64,000 nt of DNA. It comes from Incurvaria masculella (lineage: Eukaryota; Arthropoda; Insecta; Lepidoptera; Incurvariidae). This document shows, piece after piece, positions 44,301-56,045 of this stretch (positions are counted from its first letter, which is position 1; each line of letters opens with the position of its first letter). The translations under genes were made by a program, and so were the position numbers. The notes under the pieces are model-generated. The model was not told where the DNA came from. It saw only the letters and a program-made list of their open reading frames with translations, and did no database searches. The stretch lies in assembly GCA_946894095.1 (NCBI GenBank), contig OX335651.1:14964501-15028500 (forward strand), given 5' to 3'.

Positions 44301-44943
44301 AAAGACAGATTCCAGAGTTACTGCCTTATGCAAGTAACCAATTCAAATTTTCCTAATTCTAGTGTTGAATGAAACGAAATGAATGAAGCGGCAATACAAA
44401 TTGTCCGTCTTTTCCATTTAGTTATAGTTAGTTTAGTTATATATATAACTGTAAAAGTCCGGCTGCCACCAAATTATGTTAATGACGTAGTTACGCGTTG
44501 GTAGTGACATGGTCATTGAACAATTCTAGGGCACTTCGAACTGGAATAGTCCAGTTTAGAAGCAACTACAAACTGATTTTCCATTGCGGTAATTGTGTCA
44601 AAAAAACCTGTTCATGTCCGTACCAACACGATTAGGCGCCAGCTAATTAATATGAATATAGTGTAATGACGCAATATCTCGAACCTTCGGCCTTCGATTT
44701 CATGGAGTGGAGTGCTCCAAATATTCTGAGCCTTGAACATTTACTTACAAATCGATCACATGGAGTCTTCAAAACTATTCATATAGGACACGAAATAAAA
44801 ATCCAGTACGTTTTTAGACACACTTTCATTATTTGGTATGTCTGAACGAGAGCGCACGCTCGGGATTTAATTAAGATTTTCGGACTATTTCATAATTAGG
44901 TTTATCCCGGTATTTAAGCAAGTCATCAGTCATTCCAGCATTT
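44301..44943. other. unassigned DNA
   Basis: GAAGCGGCAATACAAATTGT followed by CGTCTTTTCCATTTAG near 44387-44421 is a weak trace of SINE body. Otherwise nothing. Confidence 0.35.
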
Positions 44944-45290
44944 GCCTTCATAAAGTCGAAAAAGCACAAGATCTAAAATCCAGAACATCCAAAAATATTC
45001 GTGTTTTATAAAGAGACGAAAGATCTAACCCCGGGTTTCAAGACCTTTTTGTAGTCATGGACCTCTTACGAAAATTAAAAAATGACGCACCTCTTTCAAA
45101 CTCAATTTAAGGGAATAAGAAATTAGGGATTTAGAAAAAAAATATTATTTATTGCAATTTCAATCGTGGACCCCTTGCAAGCTCCCTAACTTAACCTAAT
45201 TGAAAATGTTAAGTACTTACTGGAGTTTTGGATGCTATTGAATGGATGGTTTGGGATCTTGTGATTCTTGGACTGTACGATGCGTCCCCA
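44944..45290 (-). mobile_element. foldback MITE, GACGCATC...AAAGTC family, expanded
   Basis: The left end GCCTTCATAAAGTCGAAAAA and the right end TTGGACTGTACGATGCGTCCCC match the family ends in inverse order. At about 347 bp it is longer than its relatives. The interior holds an unrelated AT-rich insertion around 45020-45180. Confidence 0.6.
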
Positions 45291-45758
45291 CAGCAAGTTA
45301 ATTTACAAACTTTATTTTGTTTCTCTTCACGGTTCCCCTATTTACAATTATATGCGAAATAAAATGCGGAAAATACCCGCTGTTTTCTCTTAATTTTATT
45401 GGAATTAATAAAACCTATACGACCACCTTGTTTGCATAACTCACTGACCTCAGTTACGAGGCCTTTCCGAGTTTTTACTACAACTACTAAAGGGCCATTC
45501 ACCGTTGGATCAGACCATCGATTGATACAAGAAGGCCATGGAATCGTCTCACAATTGACACTGCTCACGCGGCGTCTCGGCAATATTTGGTAATATGAAT
45601 ATATGCCTCAAAGGTTAGGTAAGGTTAATATAGCTGCCTTTAGTAATAAAAAAACGAAGAATATTTTGATGCGTCCATTAAAGTCACCGCGTATCTTCGC
45701 GCTGCGCTGTCACGACGTACGATAGGATAAAGTTTAACTTACTTTGACCTAATTGCTG
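45291..45758. other. unassigned DNA
   Basis: Frames of 64 and 81 codons overlap on opposite strands. Neither has a known domain. Confidence 0.3.
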
Positions 45759-46120
45759 TTTTAGGGTTCCGTACCCAAAGGGTAAAAACCGAACCCTATT
45801 ACTAAGCCTCCGCTGTCCGTCCGTCCGTCCGTCCGTCCGTCCGTCCGTCCGTCCGTCCGTCCGTCCGTCCGTCCGTCCGTCCGTCCCTCCGTCCCTCCGT
45901 CCGCCTGTCACAGGGCTGTATCTCATGAACCGTAACAGGTAGGAAACTGAAATTTTCTCAGATTATGTATTTATTTTGCCGCTATAACAACAAATAAGTA
46001 ACATTATAAAATAATAAAAATTAAAGGCGGGCCCCATCCAAAAACGTGTTTTTTTTTGTAAATCCTGTACGATCGTACGGAACCCTTCGTGTGCGAGTAC
46101 GACTCGCACTTGGCCGGTTT
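45759..46120 (+). repeat. TTTAGGGTTCCGTACCCAAAG repeat, copy 3, long (CCGT)n
   Basis: Full copy: TTTAGGGTTCCGTACCCAAA, CCCTATTACTAAGCCTCCGC, then about 90 bp of nearly perfect (CCGT)n at 45813-45902, CTGTATCTCATGAACCGTAA, GGGCCCCATCCAAAAACG, and the terminus GACTCGCACTTGGCCGGTTT. Confidence 0.9.
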
Positions 46121-46267
46121 ATAATCTGCAATGGATGATGGAAGCGCGTCTCATTGTGTAATTACTTTCTTCATGACATTGTAAATCGGAACCCCCCGAT
46201 CTACCACGAGCGTAATGCGAACGCATTTACAGGAAAGTTATAAAAAAACTTTGCGCATAGCAAAAAT

Positions 46268-46519
46268 GTGCAAGCAGCGAAGTTGCCAGACGGCGGGGGT
46301 GCGGTCGCTCGCCCACACTGCACGGTTGCCAACTACACTTTCGGAACGATAAACGCAATTCCCCTTTCCAATAAATTCGCCGAGTTGTCGGAGAAAAAGG
46401 TCCCCCGTACGGACACTTTATTCATCAAATATCTGCTCGGTGCGGAGCGCGAATCGCTGGCGGACGTTGGCGAACGTCTGGACCGCTGGCGGCCGTCCAA
46501 GCGATTTGACGGGCTCTAG
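46268..46519 (+). CDS. uncertain 83-codon frame in a GC-richer patch
   Basis: The plus frame has fairly balanced composition (LSNKFAELSEKKVPRTDTLF, then ERLDRWRPSKRF). It is more protein-like than the surrounding frames. No domain is recognised and no splice or polyadenylation signal is clear. It may be part of an exon, a conserved non-coding patch, or chance. Confidence 0.2.
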   Translation: MQAAKLPDGGGAVARPHCTVANYTFGTINAIPLSNKFAELSEKKVPRTDTLFIKYLLGAERESLADVGERLDRWRPSKRFDGL

Positions 46520-46802
46520 ATGTTTGGACATATCGTCGCTCCTCGTGATGTGCAGTCCGCTTTATCGCGGATCTGAATGGCCCCCTAAACGAATAGTCGG
46601 AAGAGAAAGTTTAAATTAGTTCCTAATTTACTCCGCCGTCGTGGCGGAGATTAGAACGCATACCGGGCTCATTTCTGGCGATGTTTCTTACGTCTGACTT
46701 TTTCTTTTTCAGGTACGTTGCTGACGCACTGGTTCCTGATAACTACCTACCTTATTAATTATGCAACAAACTTTAAAGGTTAGTTTCTTCTAAATATTGA
46801 GA

Positions 46803-46880
46803 AGAGACCTATCATGGTAAATTAACTCGCCGGGTGAACAGGCAAGTTTCATTTCGTCCCAAGATAACTGTCAAACGACG
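46803..46880 (+). repeat. solo copy of the inverted repeat that flanks the RT block
   Basis: CATGGTAAATTAACTCGCCG, then GGTGAACAGGCAAGT, then TAACTGTCAAACGACGTG. The same sequence, diverged, is found at 54774-54860 (+) and inverted at 57170-57253. A (TATTT)n run follows at 46898-46932. It shows that the flanking repeat also exists away from the reverse transcriptase. Confidence 0.65.
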
Positions 46881-47583
46881 TGATAATTGGGAACTGAAAT
46901 ATTTTTATTTTTTATTTTATTTTATTTTATAAGAAACCTTACAGCTAATCTTAGATTATTACATGATGATTATTTTAATATTTTTGTGCCAATGACAAAG
47001 TTTCATTGTTCGCAAACTGAAATGTCTTACAACTAAACGATTAAACATCCACTTGCAACATTCCACAACCGTGTGTGTGTGCGGTATGTATGTGGTGAAA
47101 GTGTGTGTGTAATATGTAAAAATATACCGGTCAATTTGTTTACTTAATTAGTATGACCTACTGAAATAATTAGTATTTCAAAGTACATCTTTGCCACCAC
47201 TAAGGCTTTTATGCTCTATGCGCAAACGACTCTACTTTTTTCTTTTTGTAACCAAAACGAATCAATGTTGAAAATAATATTATACATGAAAAAAAATCAG
47301 GCCATTTTTTTCTATCTCAATTCGTCCAGTTTCCTTTAAGAATTCCATCAGTCCAAAGTTTTGACTTAGACATATCATTTCTAGACTTCTACTCAAGTCA
47401 CCACGAACATCGGAGTGATGTTTGGATTCTCTTATTATTGAGTGCAAACGCCTTTGGAATGTACGATCGGTAGTAGCAAGTCGAAATTTCTGGCGTATTG
47501 TTGGTTGCGAGTTCACGCGGTTGAGTCTCTGCCGTTCACCGGAACCAGGGAACTTGGTTTCGTCAGGAGGGAGGGAATATCCG

Positions 47584-47732
47584 TTTTTTTTAAAATGTAA
47601 CTGGACATGGATGGCTAATACCAACCTGACCGTCAGATATTACCTAACACACCACATGGACGGACCGCACTCAGAGGTGCTTCACGAAGCTTATCGAATC
47701 GCAAGGCGTCCCGCCACTGGGCTACCGAGGCT
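47584..47732 (-). mobile_element. SINE with short internal-deleted body
   Basis: Minus order: AGCCTCGGTAGCCCAGTGGC (the same start as the 5S-type copies, AGCCTC...GCCCAGTGGC), GATTCGATAAGCTTCG, GGTGTGTTAGGTAATATCTG, GGTATTAGCCATCCATGTCC, AGTTACAT plus an A/T-rich end. The 5S core and most of the shared body are missing. Confidence 0.65.
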
Positions 47733-47764
47733 CTAGCATTCGTACAATAGTTGTATGTAACATT

Positions 47765-47800
47765 GTCGAAGGTCGCCCGAAGGTCGCCCGAAGGTCCCCG
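47765..47800 (+). repeat. short tandem repeat, 11-bp unit
   Basis: GAAGGTCGCCC occurs twice, then GAAGGTCCCCG. Possibly replication slippage. Confidence 0.6.
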
Positions 47801-48065
47801 GGCCGTGGGAACGGCCCCTTGCGCCCGCGCTTGTCCGCTGCACCATTATAAGCACCGACCGCTTATCGCCGATGTGTGGCGCTGGCTCGCGCCGTTATTA
47901 AACTCCAGCAATTAGCCTCGATATCTATCAGCACCGCGCCGCCCAGAAATCGAATGTTTTATAATGACAACGCTGGCACCAATGGTGTTTTCTAATTGTA
48001 ATCTCACTTTGGCATGTTTTGTTTTTCTGCGCTAGAGATGAAACCTAATATGCAACATCAAAAAC

Positions 48066-48868
48066 CAATTCTCTCTACATGAGCTCGCGGCTCTCTTGAG
48101 CGGCCTGTAGCTCAAGGGCGCAGCGAGGTCATTGGCTCAATCCCCGCCCAGTTTACGCACCACTTTCTTTCTCTTTCTGAGTTGGGTAAGTCTATTTCGT
48201 CACGAATGAGAGCTCAATTCTCTCTACATGAGCTCGCGGCTCTCTTGAGCGGCCTGTAGCTCAAGGGCGCAGCGAGGTCATTGGCTCAATCCCCGCCCAG
48301 TTTACGCACCACTTTCTTTCTCTTTCTGAGTTGGGTAAGTCTATTTCGTCACGAATGAGAGCTCAATTCTCTCTACATGAGCTCGCGGCTCTCTTGAGCG
48401 GCTTGTAGATCAAGGGTGCAGCGAGGTCATTGGCACAATCCCCGCCCAGTTCACGCACCACTTTCTTTCTCTTTTTGTGAAGGGTGCAGCGAGGTCATTG
48501 GCACAATCCCCGCCCAGTTCACGCACCACTTTCTTTCTCTGTCTATTTCGTCACGAATGAGAGCTTTCGAGAGATGGTTCGGAATGCATGTAAAACGTTT
48601 GGTCCCCTTTCTCTACTAGGTGGTAGGGTTAAGCCCACCCGGGTCGGTACCTTCGCTTTTGATGAAATGGTGGTCGAAACGACGATACAAAAAATAGTCC
48701 ATGTTTTCCATCCAGTTTTATTTAACCGTTACAAAAACCTTATAATTAATCATTTAACCTTACAAAAGGAGAGCCCTCGCATTGCACCTAACTTCGGGAA
48801 CGCGCTCTGTTGAAGTAATATCATGACGGTGGGTGTGGAATTAGCCATCCATGTCTAGTTAGCTAAAA
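48066..48868 (+). mobile_element. SINE with a tandem array of heads
   Basis: A 149-bp unit containing a tRNA-type head (GCGGCCTGTAGCTCAAGGGC with GGCTCAATCCCCGCCC) and the following CTTTCTCTTTCTGAGTTGGG and TTCGTCACGAATGAGAGCTC is present at 48066-48214 and 48215-48363, apparently identical. A third, diverged unit is at 48364-48479, and a partial fourth (68 bp offset) is at 48480-48565. Only the last is followed by the shared SINE body (TAGGTGGTAGGGTTAAGCCC, GGTCGGTACCTTCG) and tail (TTAGCCATCCATGTCTAGTT). The repeated peptides in the frames here are artefacts. Confidence 0.88.
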
Positions 48869-49645
48869 AAAGACTCTAGAATGCACAGACACCGCCTAGA
48901 ATTTGCGCGTCGGCGCTCAGGGTCAAGCAATGTCATCCGAATGTGCACTTCACTTTGTAATAAGATGAATTTTCATGTCACGCCTTCGAACCGCACATAC
49001 CAAACATTCATTCACATATTTTTTTATGGATGTTTTATATTTATTGGTGCTTTCATCAATGCGCTAAAAAGTATCCCCTTTAATTTTTTTTTTCGCATTT
49101 AAAATATTAGTATGGATATGGATTGTCAAAATGGTATTGAAAATCGTCCTGTCATGACACCAAGTTCTTTAGGAAATGAGGTAATATACAAGCCATATAA
49201 TATAAGCTTACATATCTTATTAAATTAAATTTTCATTGAAAGTATTTTTTATGTTCTGAAGTTCTTACTCAACTTGTCACCTTAATTTTATTCAGTATTT
49301 TCTACTCCATTGTTGAAAAGTTAAAGGGACTTCAAAATCACATATCTTACCTACCATTGACTTACACAAAAAGCATTTTGGAAACCTCTTTTTTTTATGT
49401 ACACTGGACGATGTACAGGGTGCCACCTCTAGTATTTTTTTTTGTAAATTCACTACAGTGTAGCGATTCTTCCTCCGTTTCAAATTCATGCAGTCTCCGT
49501 ATACGAACACGAGACCAACAGACGGACAGGACGAAATTATGACGCTTCCGTGTTTGCCATTTAGCTATGGAACCCTTAAAGTCGTAACATCTCATTAGGA
49601 AATAACTTTGATGTTTTCCGTCGGAGACATCGCACGGCTGTACCA
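48869..49645. other. unassigned DNA
   Basis: No supported gene. AT-rich, with AAATATTAGTATGG near 49098 as a possible scrap of the Helitron-like repeat. Confidence 0.35.
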
Positions 49646-50034
49646 TTTTTTTTATGCAACCTGACTTGCATGGCTAATACCACAAAACTACCGTTATGAT
49701 ATTAGCCCAATACACCACATTCCCGATGGAATTAGGTGCCATGCCAGGACCTTCCCTTAATGAGCACGGCTACATTGAACTGGATTGAAAACACGGACAT
49801 TTTTATAACCGCTTAGACCATCTTTTCATCCAAAGCGATGGTACTTAAACCCTACTACCTAGTACGGGAAGGGGACCTACAGTTTTACATGGATTCCGAA
49901 CCATGGAGCAGCTCGCACTCGTGACGAAATGCACTTATCCAACTCACAAAGAGAAAGAAAGTGGTGCAAGAAAGTGACGAGGATTGGAACCCAGACCACT
50001 GTTATGCTAAACAAGACCCCGCGCCACTGGGCTC
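49646..50034 (-). mobile_element. tRNA-headed SINE, full length
   Basis: Minus order: GAGCCCAGTGGCGCGGGGTC (A-box region), GTCTGGGTTCCAATCC (B-box region), CTTTCTTTCTCTTTGTGAGT, TTTCGTCACGAGTGCGAGCT, GGTAGTAGGGTTTAAGTACC (the GCCCGCCCGGG block is lost), TTCAATGTAGCCGTGC, GGTCCTGGCATGGCACC, TAGCCATGCAAGTCAGGTTG and an A run. Confidence 0.9.
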
Positions 50035-50698
50035 ACAAAAAAATATGGGTCGGAACAGCCTTAATGGAATTTAGTCGGTACGTTAGGAATTTTATTTGAG
50101 TGTACGCTTGCATCGCATCGCCTAAGTGCATTAGTCGAATTAGCTCGGTCAGGCGGGGCAAAAAATTCAATTTGCCTTCGACCGCACCGGCCGAGTGCTA
50201 TGCGAAGAAAAAAAATCACGTGGCCGGTGAAAATTATTACAATTTTCCGGAAGAGCTGCGGGCTAACGAACAATCGCTCCGGGACCGCTTCGGGAAATCG
50301 GATTAACTCCTCGGATTTATACGAACCGGGAATATGAAGTTTCTAAATAATCCGACGATCGATATCCTTGAAAGGTTTGAGAGTAAGTTCTCCATCTTGT
50401 CTTTTTTAACAAAATAAATCTTTTCGAATCTTTTTACTACTTCGTAACAATTATCTGAGGCCGGGTTATTCATACATTAAATTGTTTGAATTTTTTTTGT
50501 GTAAAAATTTACCTCCTAATTTTGGTACTCACTCGAAATTTGGCTTAATTTGATGCTTTAATCATTTTCTAAGTGTACCTATGCGCTAGTCCGACTCGCA
50601 ATTGACCTTTGCACCCTATATATTTTGTCTCGGATTTTATTTCCAAAATTACGTAACCTTTAATTGCGAACACTTTTGTGAAACGAGTTTTGCATCCT
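50035..50698. other. unassigned DNA
   Basis: A GC-richer patch at 50110-50330 has overlapping short frames on both strands. I cannot assign it. Confidence 0.35.
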
Positions 50699-50975
50699 TT
50701 TTAGGGTTCCGTACCCAAAGTTTGAAAACGGAACCCTATTACTAAGTCTCCGCTGTCCGTCCGTCCGTCCGTCCGTCACAGGGCTGTATCTCATGAACCG
50801 TAATAGATAGGCAGCTGAAATTTTCACAAAGTGTGTATTTATTTATATATATGTATACAAATAGGTAAAATAAAAAAAAGGGGGCCCCATACAAAAAACG
50901 TATTTTTGTGCTAAATCTTGTACGACGGTACGGAACCCTTCGTGTGCGAGTCCGACTCGCACTTGGCCGGTTTTT
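50699..50975 (+). repeat. TTTAGGGTTCCGTACCCAAAG repeat, copy 4, short (CCGT)n
   Basis: Complete ends: TTTAGGGTTCCGTACCCAAA and GAGTCCGACTCGCACTTGGC. The microsatellite is only about five CCGT units (50755-50776), against about 22 in copy 3. Confidence 0.9.
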
Positions 50976-51219
50976 GGTATTCATCTCATAACTAGTCCCT
51001 ACATCATTTTTGCTAACCATCAAGTTTTCAACGAACGCATCCACTTTGCACGCCGGAGCTGTGTGTTAAAATCCAGCCTCCCATTTTGCTATCCACGTTG
51101 CTTGTACCCTCCTGCAATGCTTAGTTGGGGAATTAGAAATGAAATCACGAAAGGTTGCAAAGTATTTTGCGGGATTTCTAATATTGAAAAATGTTTAATA
51201 AATCCTTCGATACATCGTT

Positions 51220-51754
51220 CTTAAGGTGGCCCAACCCGCTCATGTCCCCATACAAAAGGGGAAAGAAGATCACGCCCATATTTCTTGTCAGAGATCCAAA
51301 ATTTTGCTCAATGGCAAATGATCTGATGACCATTGGCATTGTAAAATTGTGTTTGGTTTCTAAGTTATAAGGTCCGAAAGTTCGAATTTTTCGCGCGTTT
51401 TATACAATAACTTTGGAGGTAAATTACGCAATGATTAAGTAAGGACATCGTAAAAAGATTAGTAATCAGACATAGCTTATTTAATCAAGATTTATGATCT
51501 ATTTGGTTTTTGTTATATTTTTGACTAGAGCGGTCGTGGTTTACTTTTAGCTATAAGTCGTTTTGAAATTAAAATTTTCGTAAATCTTACCAAATCATTC
51601 ACTATGCACATTGTCTTTTTTGTGGACATGTTGCATTTTCCTCATCACGGAGCCTGTCTTATTCTTTGAAACAGAGAAGGTCCCAGAGCGCAACAGCACG
51701 GTTTTGTACCGTGCCCGCGAATGAGTTAGGCCCGCCGGGTTGGGCCACCTTAAG
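51220..51754. mobile_element. TTAA-type MITE (family 2), intact
   Basis: CTTAAGGTGGCCCAACCCG (51220-51238) is a perfect inverse of CGGGTTGGGCCACCTTAAG (51736-51754). TTAA lies at both edges. Interior marks are GAAAGAAGATCACGCCCATA, TTCGCGCGTTTTATACAATA and GAGCGGTCGTGGTTTACTTT. It is non-coding. Related copies are at 41891-42734 and 59519-59876. Confidence 0.85.
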
Positions 51755-52301
51755 TGCAGCTCACCTATCTAAGTATCAGTCACTTTTGCACGTTAACGTC
51801 TCCATCTTTAGCTTCCCAAAAAAATTAAGCATTAGATATATTTTTTCTGTTAGGGAACTTTAAGAATGTGGCCGGCATCACCCCTGGAGCAAAATCCTTC
51901 TGCGTGAAAGATGCGTGGTTCGCTCCCACATTGTATGCACGAAGTCGGCTCCGGAGCATATTAACAGGACGACATTATGCCGCGCGAGCCCATAAAACAG
52001 ATCCTGTGCCTCCGCCTGGATTTTTACAATCGCTTTGGAATCTCTCACCCTGCTGTTTATCATTCGAACGCGTTTACGCTGCTTTATGGGAGTTTTATTC
52101 GATTTATGTGAATTTTCATTTCCCTCAGATTTTACGCTGATATCGTGCTCTTACTGTAACCCCTCCGAGTTCCTGCACGGGTAGTAAGTAGGCTTCTCGA
52201 GTGATATATTTTTATAATGCATTTCAGGAGAGAAAACAATCGAAGCAATAATATTAAAAGACCATGGTTCGGGAACTATCACAAGATTCATATGGTATAC
52301 T
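51755..52301. other. unassigned DNA
   Basis: Short frames on both strands at 51868-52140. No known domain. Confidence 0.35.
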
Positions 52302-52466
52302 GACTATAAAGATACAAAATCATGCCATCCAAAATTATGATGAATACGTATATTTTCAGTAAGGTTAGGTAACGTTTTGTGCTTTTTTAAAATACACACG
52401 AACAATTCATGCTTTTTGATGTTCTGTTTTTTAGATGTTGTGGATTTTGGACTCTATAGGGGTCGG
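52302..52466 (+). mobile_element. foldback MITE relative, diverged
   Basis: GACTATAAAGATACAAAATC at the left and GGATTTTGGACTCTATAGG at the right are loosely inverse. AAGGTTAGGTAACG and TGCTTTTTGATGTTCTG match the family at 33866-34074. Confidence 0.55.
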
Positions 52467-54663
52467 CGATTTAAAAAAAAAAAATCACATCGTGCTCCTA
52501 CAGATATGCGTCAACATTCTGCTCAAGTCATTTGACTCCTACTGAAGTTGAGGACTCGGGGCCTAATAATCACGTTACCCCGGAAACAACGCCCAGACCA
52601 AACTAAGGAAAATGGAAACCACTTGCAGAATCACTTTTATTTATTTAATAATTTATTAAAAAAATTGCGTGACAACCAATCACTCCAAACAACCAAAATC
52701 CCTATCAAATAAGGTCGAATTGGGCTGAGGTAAAACGCGCAGACATGTAATATGCAACGGAGTCGTCCGATTAGCATAAAGACTTTGATTGCCGTCCGAA
52801 GGCAGTGAGATCATAATGCATGCAAATGGGCCGAGCGACGCACCGTGTGGCTCCAGCCCTTTTATAGTCGCTCACGACATGTGGGGCCAGCATGAACGTG
52901 AACGCGAGGAAGAAAGCCGACGAGCCACTTTCACCGCACCCGAGGCGATGGATCATCGGAATATTCCTACCATCGTTCTTAATTTGGTGTTTTGTTACAC
53001 AATGCAGGCGAAAATTACATATTTAAACGATACTCTGATATTGGTACGTGTCATCTTATGTCATCTACTTATTTTAGAATATCGTCAAACATAACGACTG
53101 TTAAAAAAAAATATATTATTGAAATTGAAACGAAGGCACGTTTTATTAAAATTAGAAGAAAACAGGTTACATGAACAAATGCAAAAAATATATTTTCACT
53201 ATATGAAAGCATACATAAAACATTTTACACAACAGGGAAATATATATATAGAAAAGAATTGATTCGAGACTTGGTAGCACGTGCATAAGCTAATTAATTA
53301 AATGTAATAAAATAACAATAAAATTGGCATGAATGAACATATGAAATAGGCTTTTACTAGTTACTACAACTCTTCATCAGGTTACTGACATGTTTTTGAA
53401 GGTGGGGGCTGTATTGCAAAATATATCAACAGATGTCAAACATTTCTTGTAGCTGTCGCATATTCCACGGATTGGTGCACAGACACCAGTTTTTGTTTTA
53501 GCAAATTCCTACTTGGAACAGTGGAACAGCGTGTTTGTCTGCACGGCACGTGTAGACCTTGCTTGATCAGCAAGCAGATCAGTGCACTTGTAAGTGCTGA
53601 CACATATGTTGCGTAGCACTGAAGCATCAAGCAAAGTGCGTCTAATATTCAGTGAAGGTAAATTTTAGAATTCTAGCAGACTACTATACTGACCTTTTTG
53701 AACCTATAACACGAATTTGTAGGTAATGCCTAGGTTAAAATAAAGTATAGTACGAGTTCCATACCATAGAAACACATTCTAGTTGACAACGAACTAAACT
53801 TTGATGTATTGTCTTGTTGGCTTGGACAGTTTTGAATTTCAGTTTTAAAACTCAACATTTGGTAAGGCTTCAGTTAGAATATGATCCACATGTGCATTCA
53901 TGTGTAGGATATTGTCGAGAATTATTTCGAGGTACGTATACTACCAATTTTTTCTAGTATGTTTGCTCCTATTGAAAAATTTTTTTTTTAATGCTGAAGC
54001 GGTATTAGTAAGGGCGGTATTAGAAAGGAGTAAGGACTTGCACTTTTCGGAACTTAGGGACGTTTTGTTAACATCACAGTAAGCAGAGAAGTAATCAACA
54101 AAAGAAAAGCAAAAAGTAGTATTGACTATGTTAATGACATACAACCATTTTTTAATGTCACTCATATATAAGATGAACAACAAGAGCTCCAAGATTGACC
54201 CCTGAGGCATCCTGGAAGTAGTTTTAAGCATGCTTGACGAATAACCATTAACTACTACCTGGTTTCAAGGAATAAGCGACGCACCTGCTTAGTACGAAAA
54301 AGTATATTTACTTACTACCTGATTTATTTAATAAAACATTGACAATCTAACACAATGGTAAAGGCTTCCCTGTGCCTTATTTTCAGAACTGGTTGCCAAG
54401 AAAATCAGAACGGGGGTTGGATGCGTTTGAATTAAGTTTGAACCATGCCAATTACGAAGCTTTTACATTTTCATGAAGCGATCCAAGGGAATTCACTCGG
54501 CTTAAATTGCTTAAGCTTGCTTGAATTCAACGTAACGTAATTTGACTCGACGTAGTTAAAAATCACGCTTCCACATAATCGAGTAGCTGTGATTGGCACG
54601 GAAGTACATTTAAAGGCTTTCTTGTAATTAGAGCAATTACTAGGTTTGAGACCAATTATTAAG
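52467..54663. other. long unassigned stretch
   Basis: No supported gene. The 101-codon plus frame at 52789-53094 and the 96-codon minus frame at 53941-54231 have no domain that I can place; the latter (SILELLLFILYMSDI) faintly recalls a LINE reverse transcriptase motif and may be a decayed fragment. Confidence 0.35.
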
Positions 54664-54965
54664 TTTTTTCATGTAACTGCGCATGGATGGCTAATACCGC
54701 ACCCACCGTTATGATATTAACCCAACTTATAGAATTTCCGAAGAAATGATGTATTTCCTTTATTAGCAAACGGGGAGTTACTATGGTAGACTAACTCGCC
54801 GGGTGAACAGCTAAGTGAACGATAAAGTCTGACGTTTAGATGCATTTTGTACTGTGCTAACTATCGAATGACCCAAACTATGGTATATATTCATTCAAGA
54901 AAGAAATTAAATACTAAAATAATACATTATCCTATAAATTAAACTATTCCTAAAATTACACAAAT

Positions 54966-56045
54966 TTACAACAAATAATAAATTTCAGCCATATCGCTGC
55001 CAGGCGGCAGGGTGCCCAAAAGACTGGCCGCATTCCCTCTCTGAATAGCTAGGCTCAACCTCTGCCCGAGATACCAGCCAGCCCTCTGGTCACGCGATGA
55101 TTCGATCAACCGCGACGACAAATCCTCAAACAGATTTCTAGCATCCGGCCCCCATGAGCCTAACGTTTCGACACCAAACGGCACAAACATATAGCACTCA
55201 CTGAGCGTTGAATATTTGCGCCGTTTTAGTGCCTCCGCGCCTGCAGCCGCCGCGCCTGCTTCCAGAGAGGTTGCATCAATGTGAGAGGGCGCCACCGTAT
55301 CTACACATGTTGCATCCCATACTAAGCTTTTTCCATTTTTCCACGGAATGAGCGTCATTCCGTCTGGCCTCTTACCGTCGTCACGTGCAATACCGTACAG
55401 CTCCAGAAGAGCCGGCACATTGACGGAGGCAAGAGCCCGACGAATGACGTCATTTAAGCTGGCATGGCGGGATAGGCGGCCGGCGCTGCGTTGACACGAT
55501 AGGCCATGGTGGCCGAGTTGATCGACCATCGCTCCGCACTGGCAGCGGTGTCGCTCAACAATTTTGGCACCGATCCTAAGGCTAGCCGCAAGACAAAACG
55601 TGTTTCGATCTAATAACGTGCCGACATTCGAGGAAGGCACAGCTTGCAACCAGTATCCTGATTCTTTTGAGCTCTTAGCAAGAAGACGTGCTCGATGTGC
55701 TGGGTTAACAGGATTATTTAAAAGGTTTTCTTGTATCTGTTTACAAAGAGGCTCGTCCCATAGCTTTTGAGAAATCACACTGGTGGGCAGCGGTGTATTT
55801 GGGCAAGCTTGCTTCCATGACGTCTTGGCTTCAGCTAAGAACGCGGCCTCTGTTTCACTTGATGGTTTCAAAATATTATTCAGAAGTTTCTGAGTGCTGT
55901 GTGATGAAGACAGGTAGGCTGGCAAAGCCACACTAGCAGTCCGCCGGATACCTAAGCCACCCATACGGACTGGAAGAGTAGCTTGCAGCCAGCTGCGATC
56001 GTCAAGAATGCAATTAAGAATGCCAACTAACATTTCTCGAATCAT
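54966..56045 (-). pseudogene. RT element, carboxyl part with CCHC and endonuclease-like domain
   Basis: 359 codons, one frame off the upstream piece (56014-57108) and overlapping it by 32 bp. It starts with the end of the RT region (LPVRMGGLGIRR at about 24-35, a common LINE thumb-side motif). A CCHC-type knuckle follows: C168, C170, H179/H180, C184. Then comes R226-P-D228, 15 residues, and D244 (VWDATCVDT). This CCHC followed by PD...D layout is what R2-like, early-branching LINEs show in their restriction-like endonuclease domain. The terminal ~100 residues (FVPFGVETLG, RGNAASLLGTL) are well conserved among related sequences I remember. Apart from the frameshift, this part is open to a natural-looking end. 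Confidence 0.75.

Noticed and set aside
45684..45926. 80-codon frame with repeated DGRT
   Set aside because: It is a translation of the (CCGT)n microsatellite.
48066..48565. CRISPR-like array
   Set aside because: Units are contiguous 149-bp tandem repeats with no spacers, in a eukaryotic context.
48416..48813. Two frames with a repeated 18-residue peptide
   Set aside because: The repeat comes from the tandem SINE heads.
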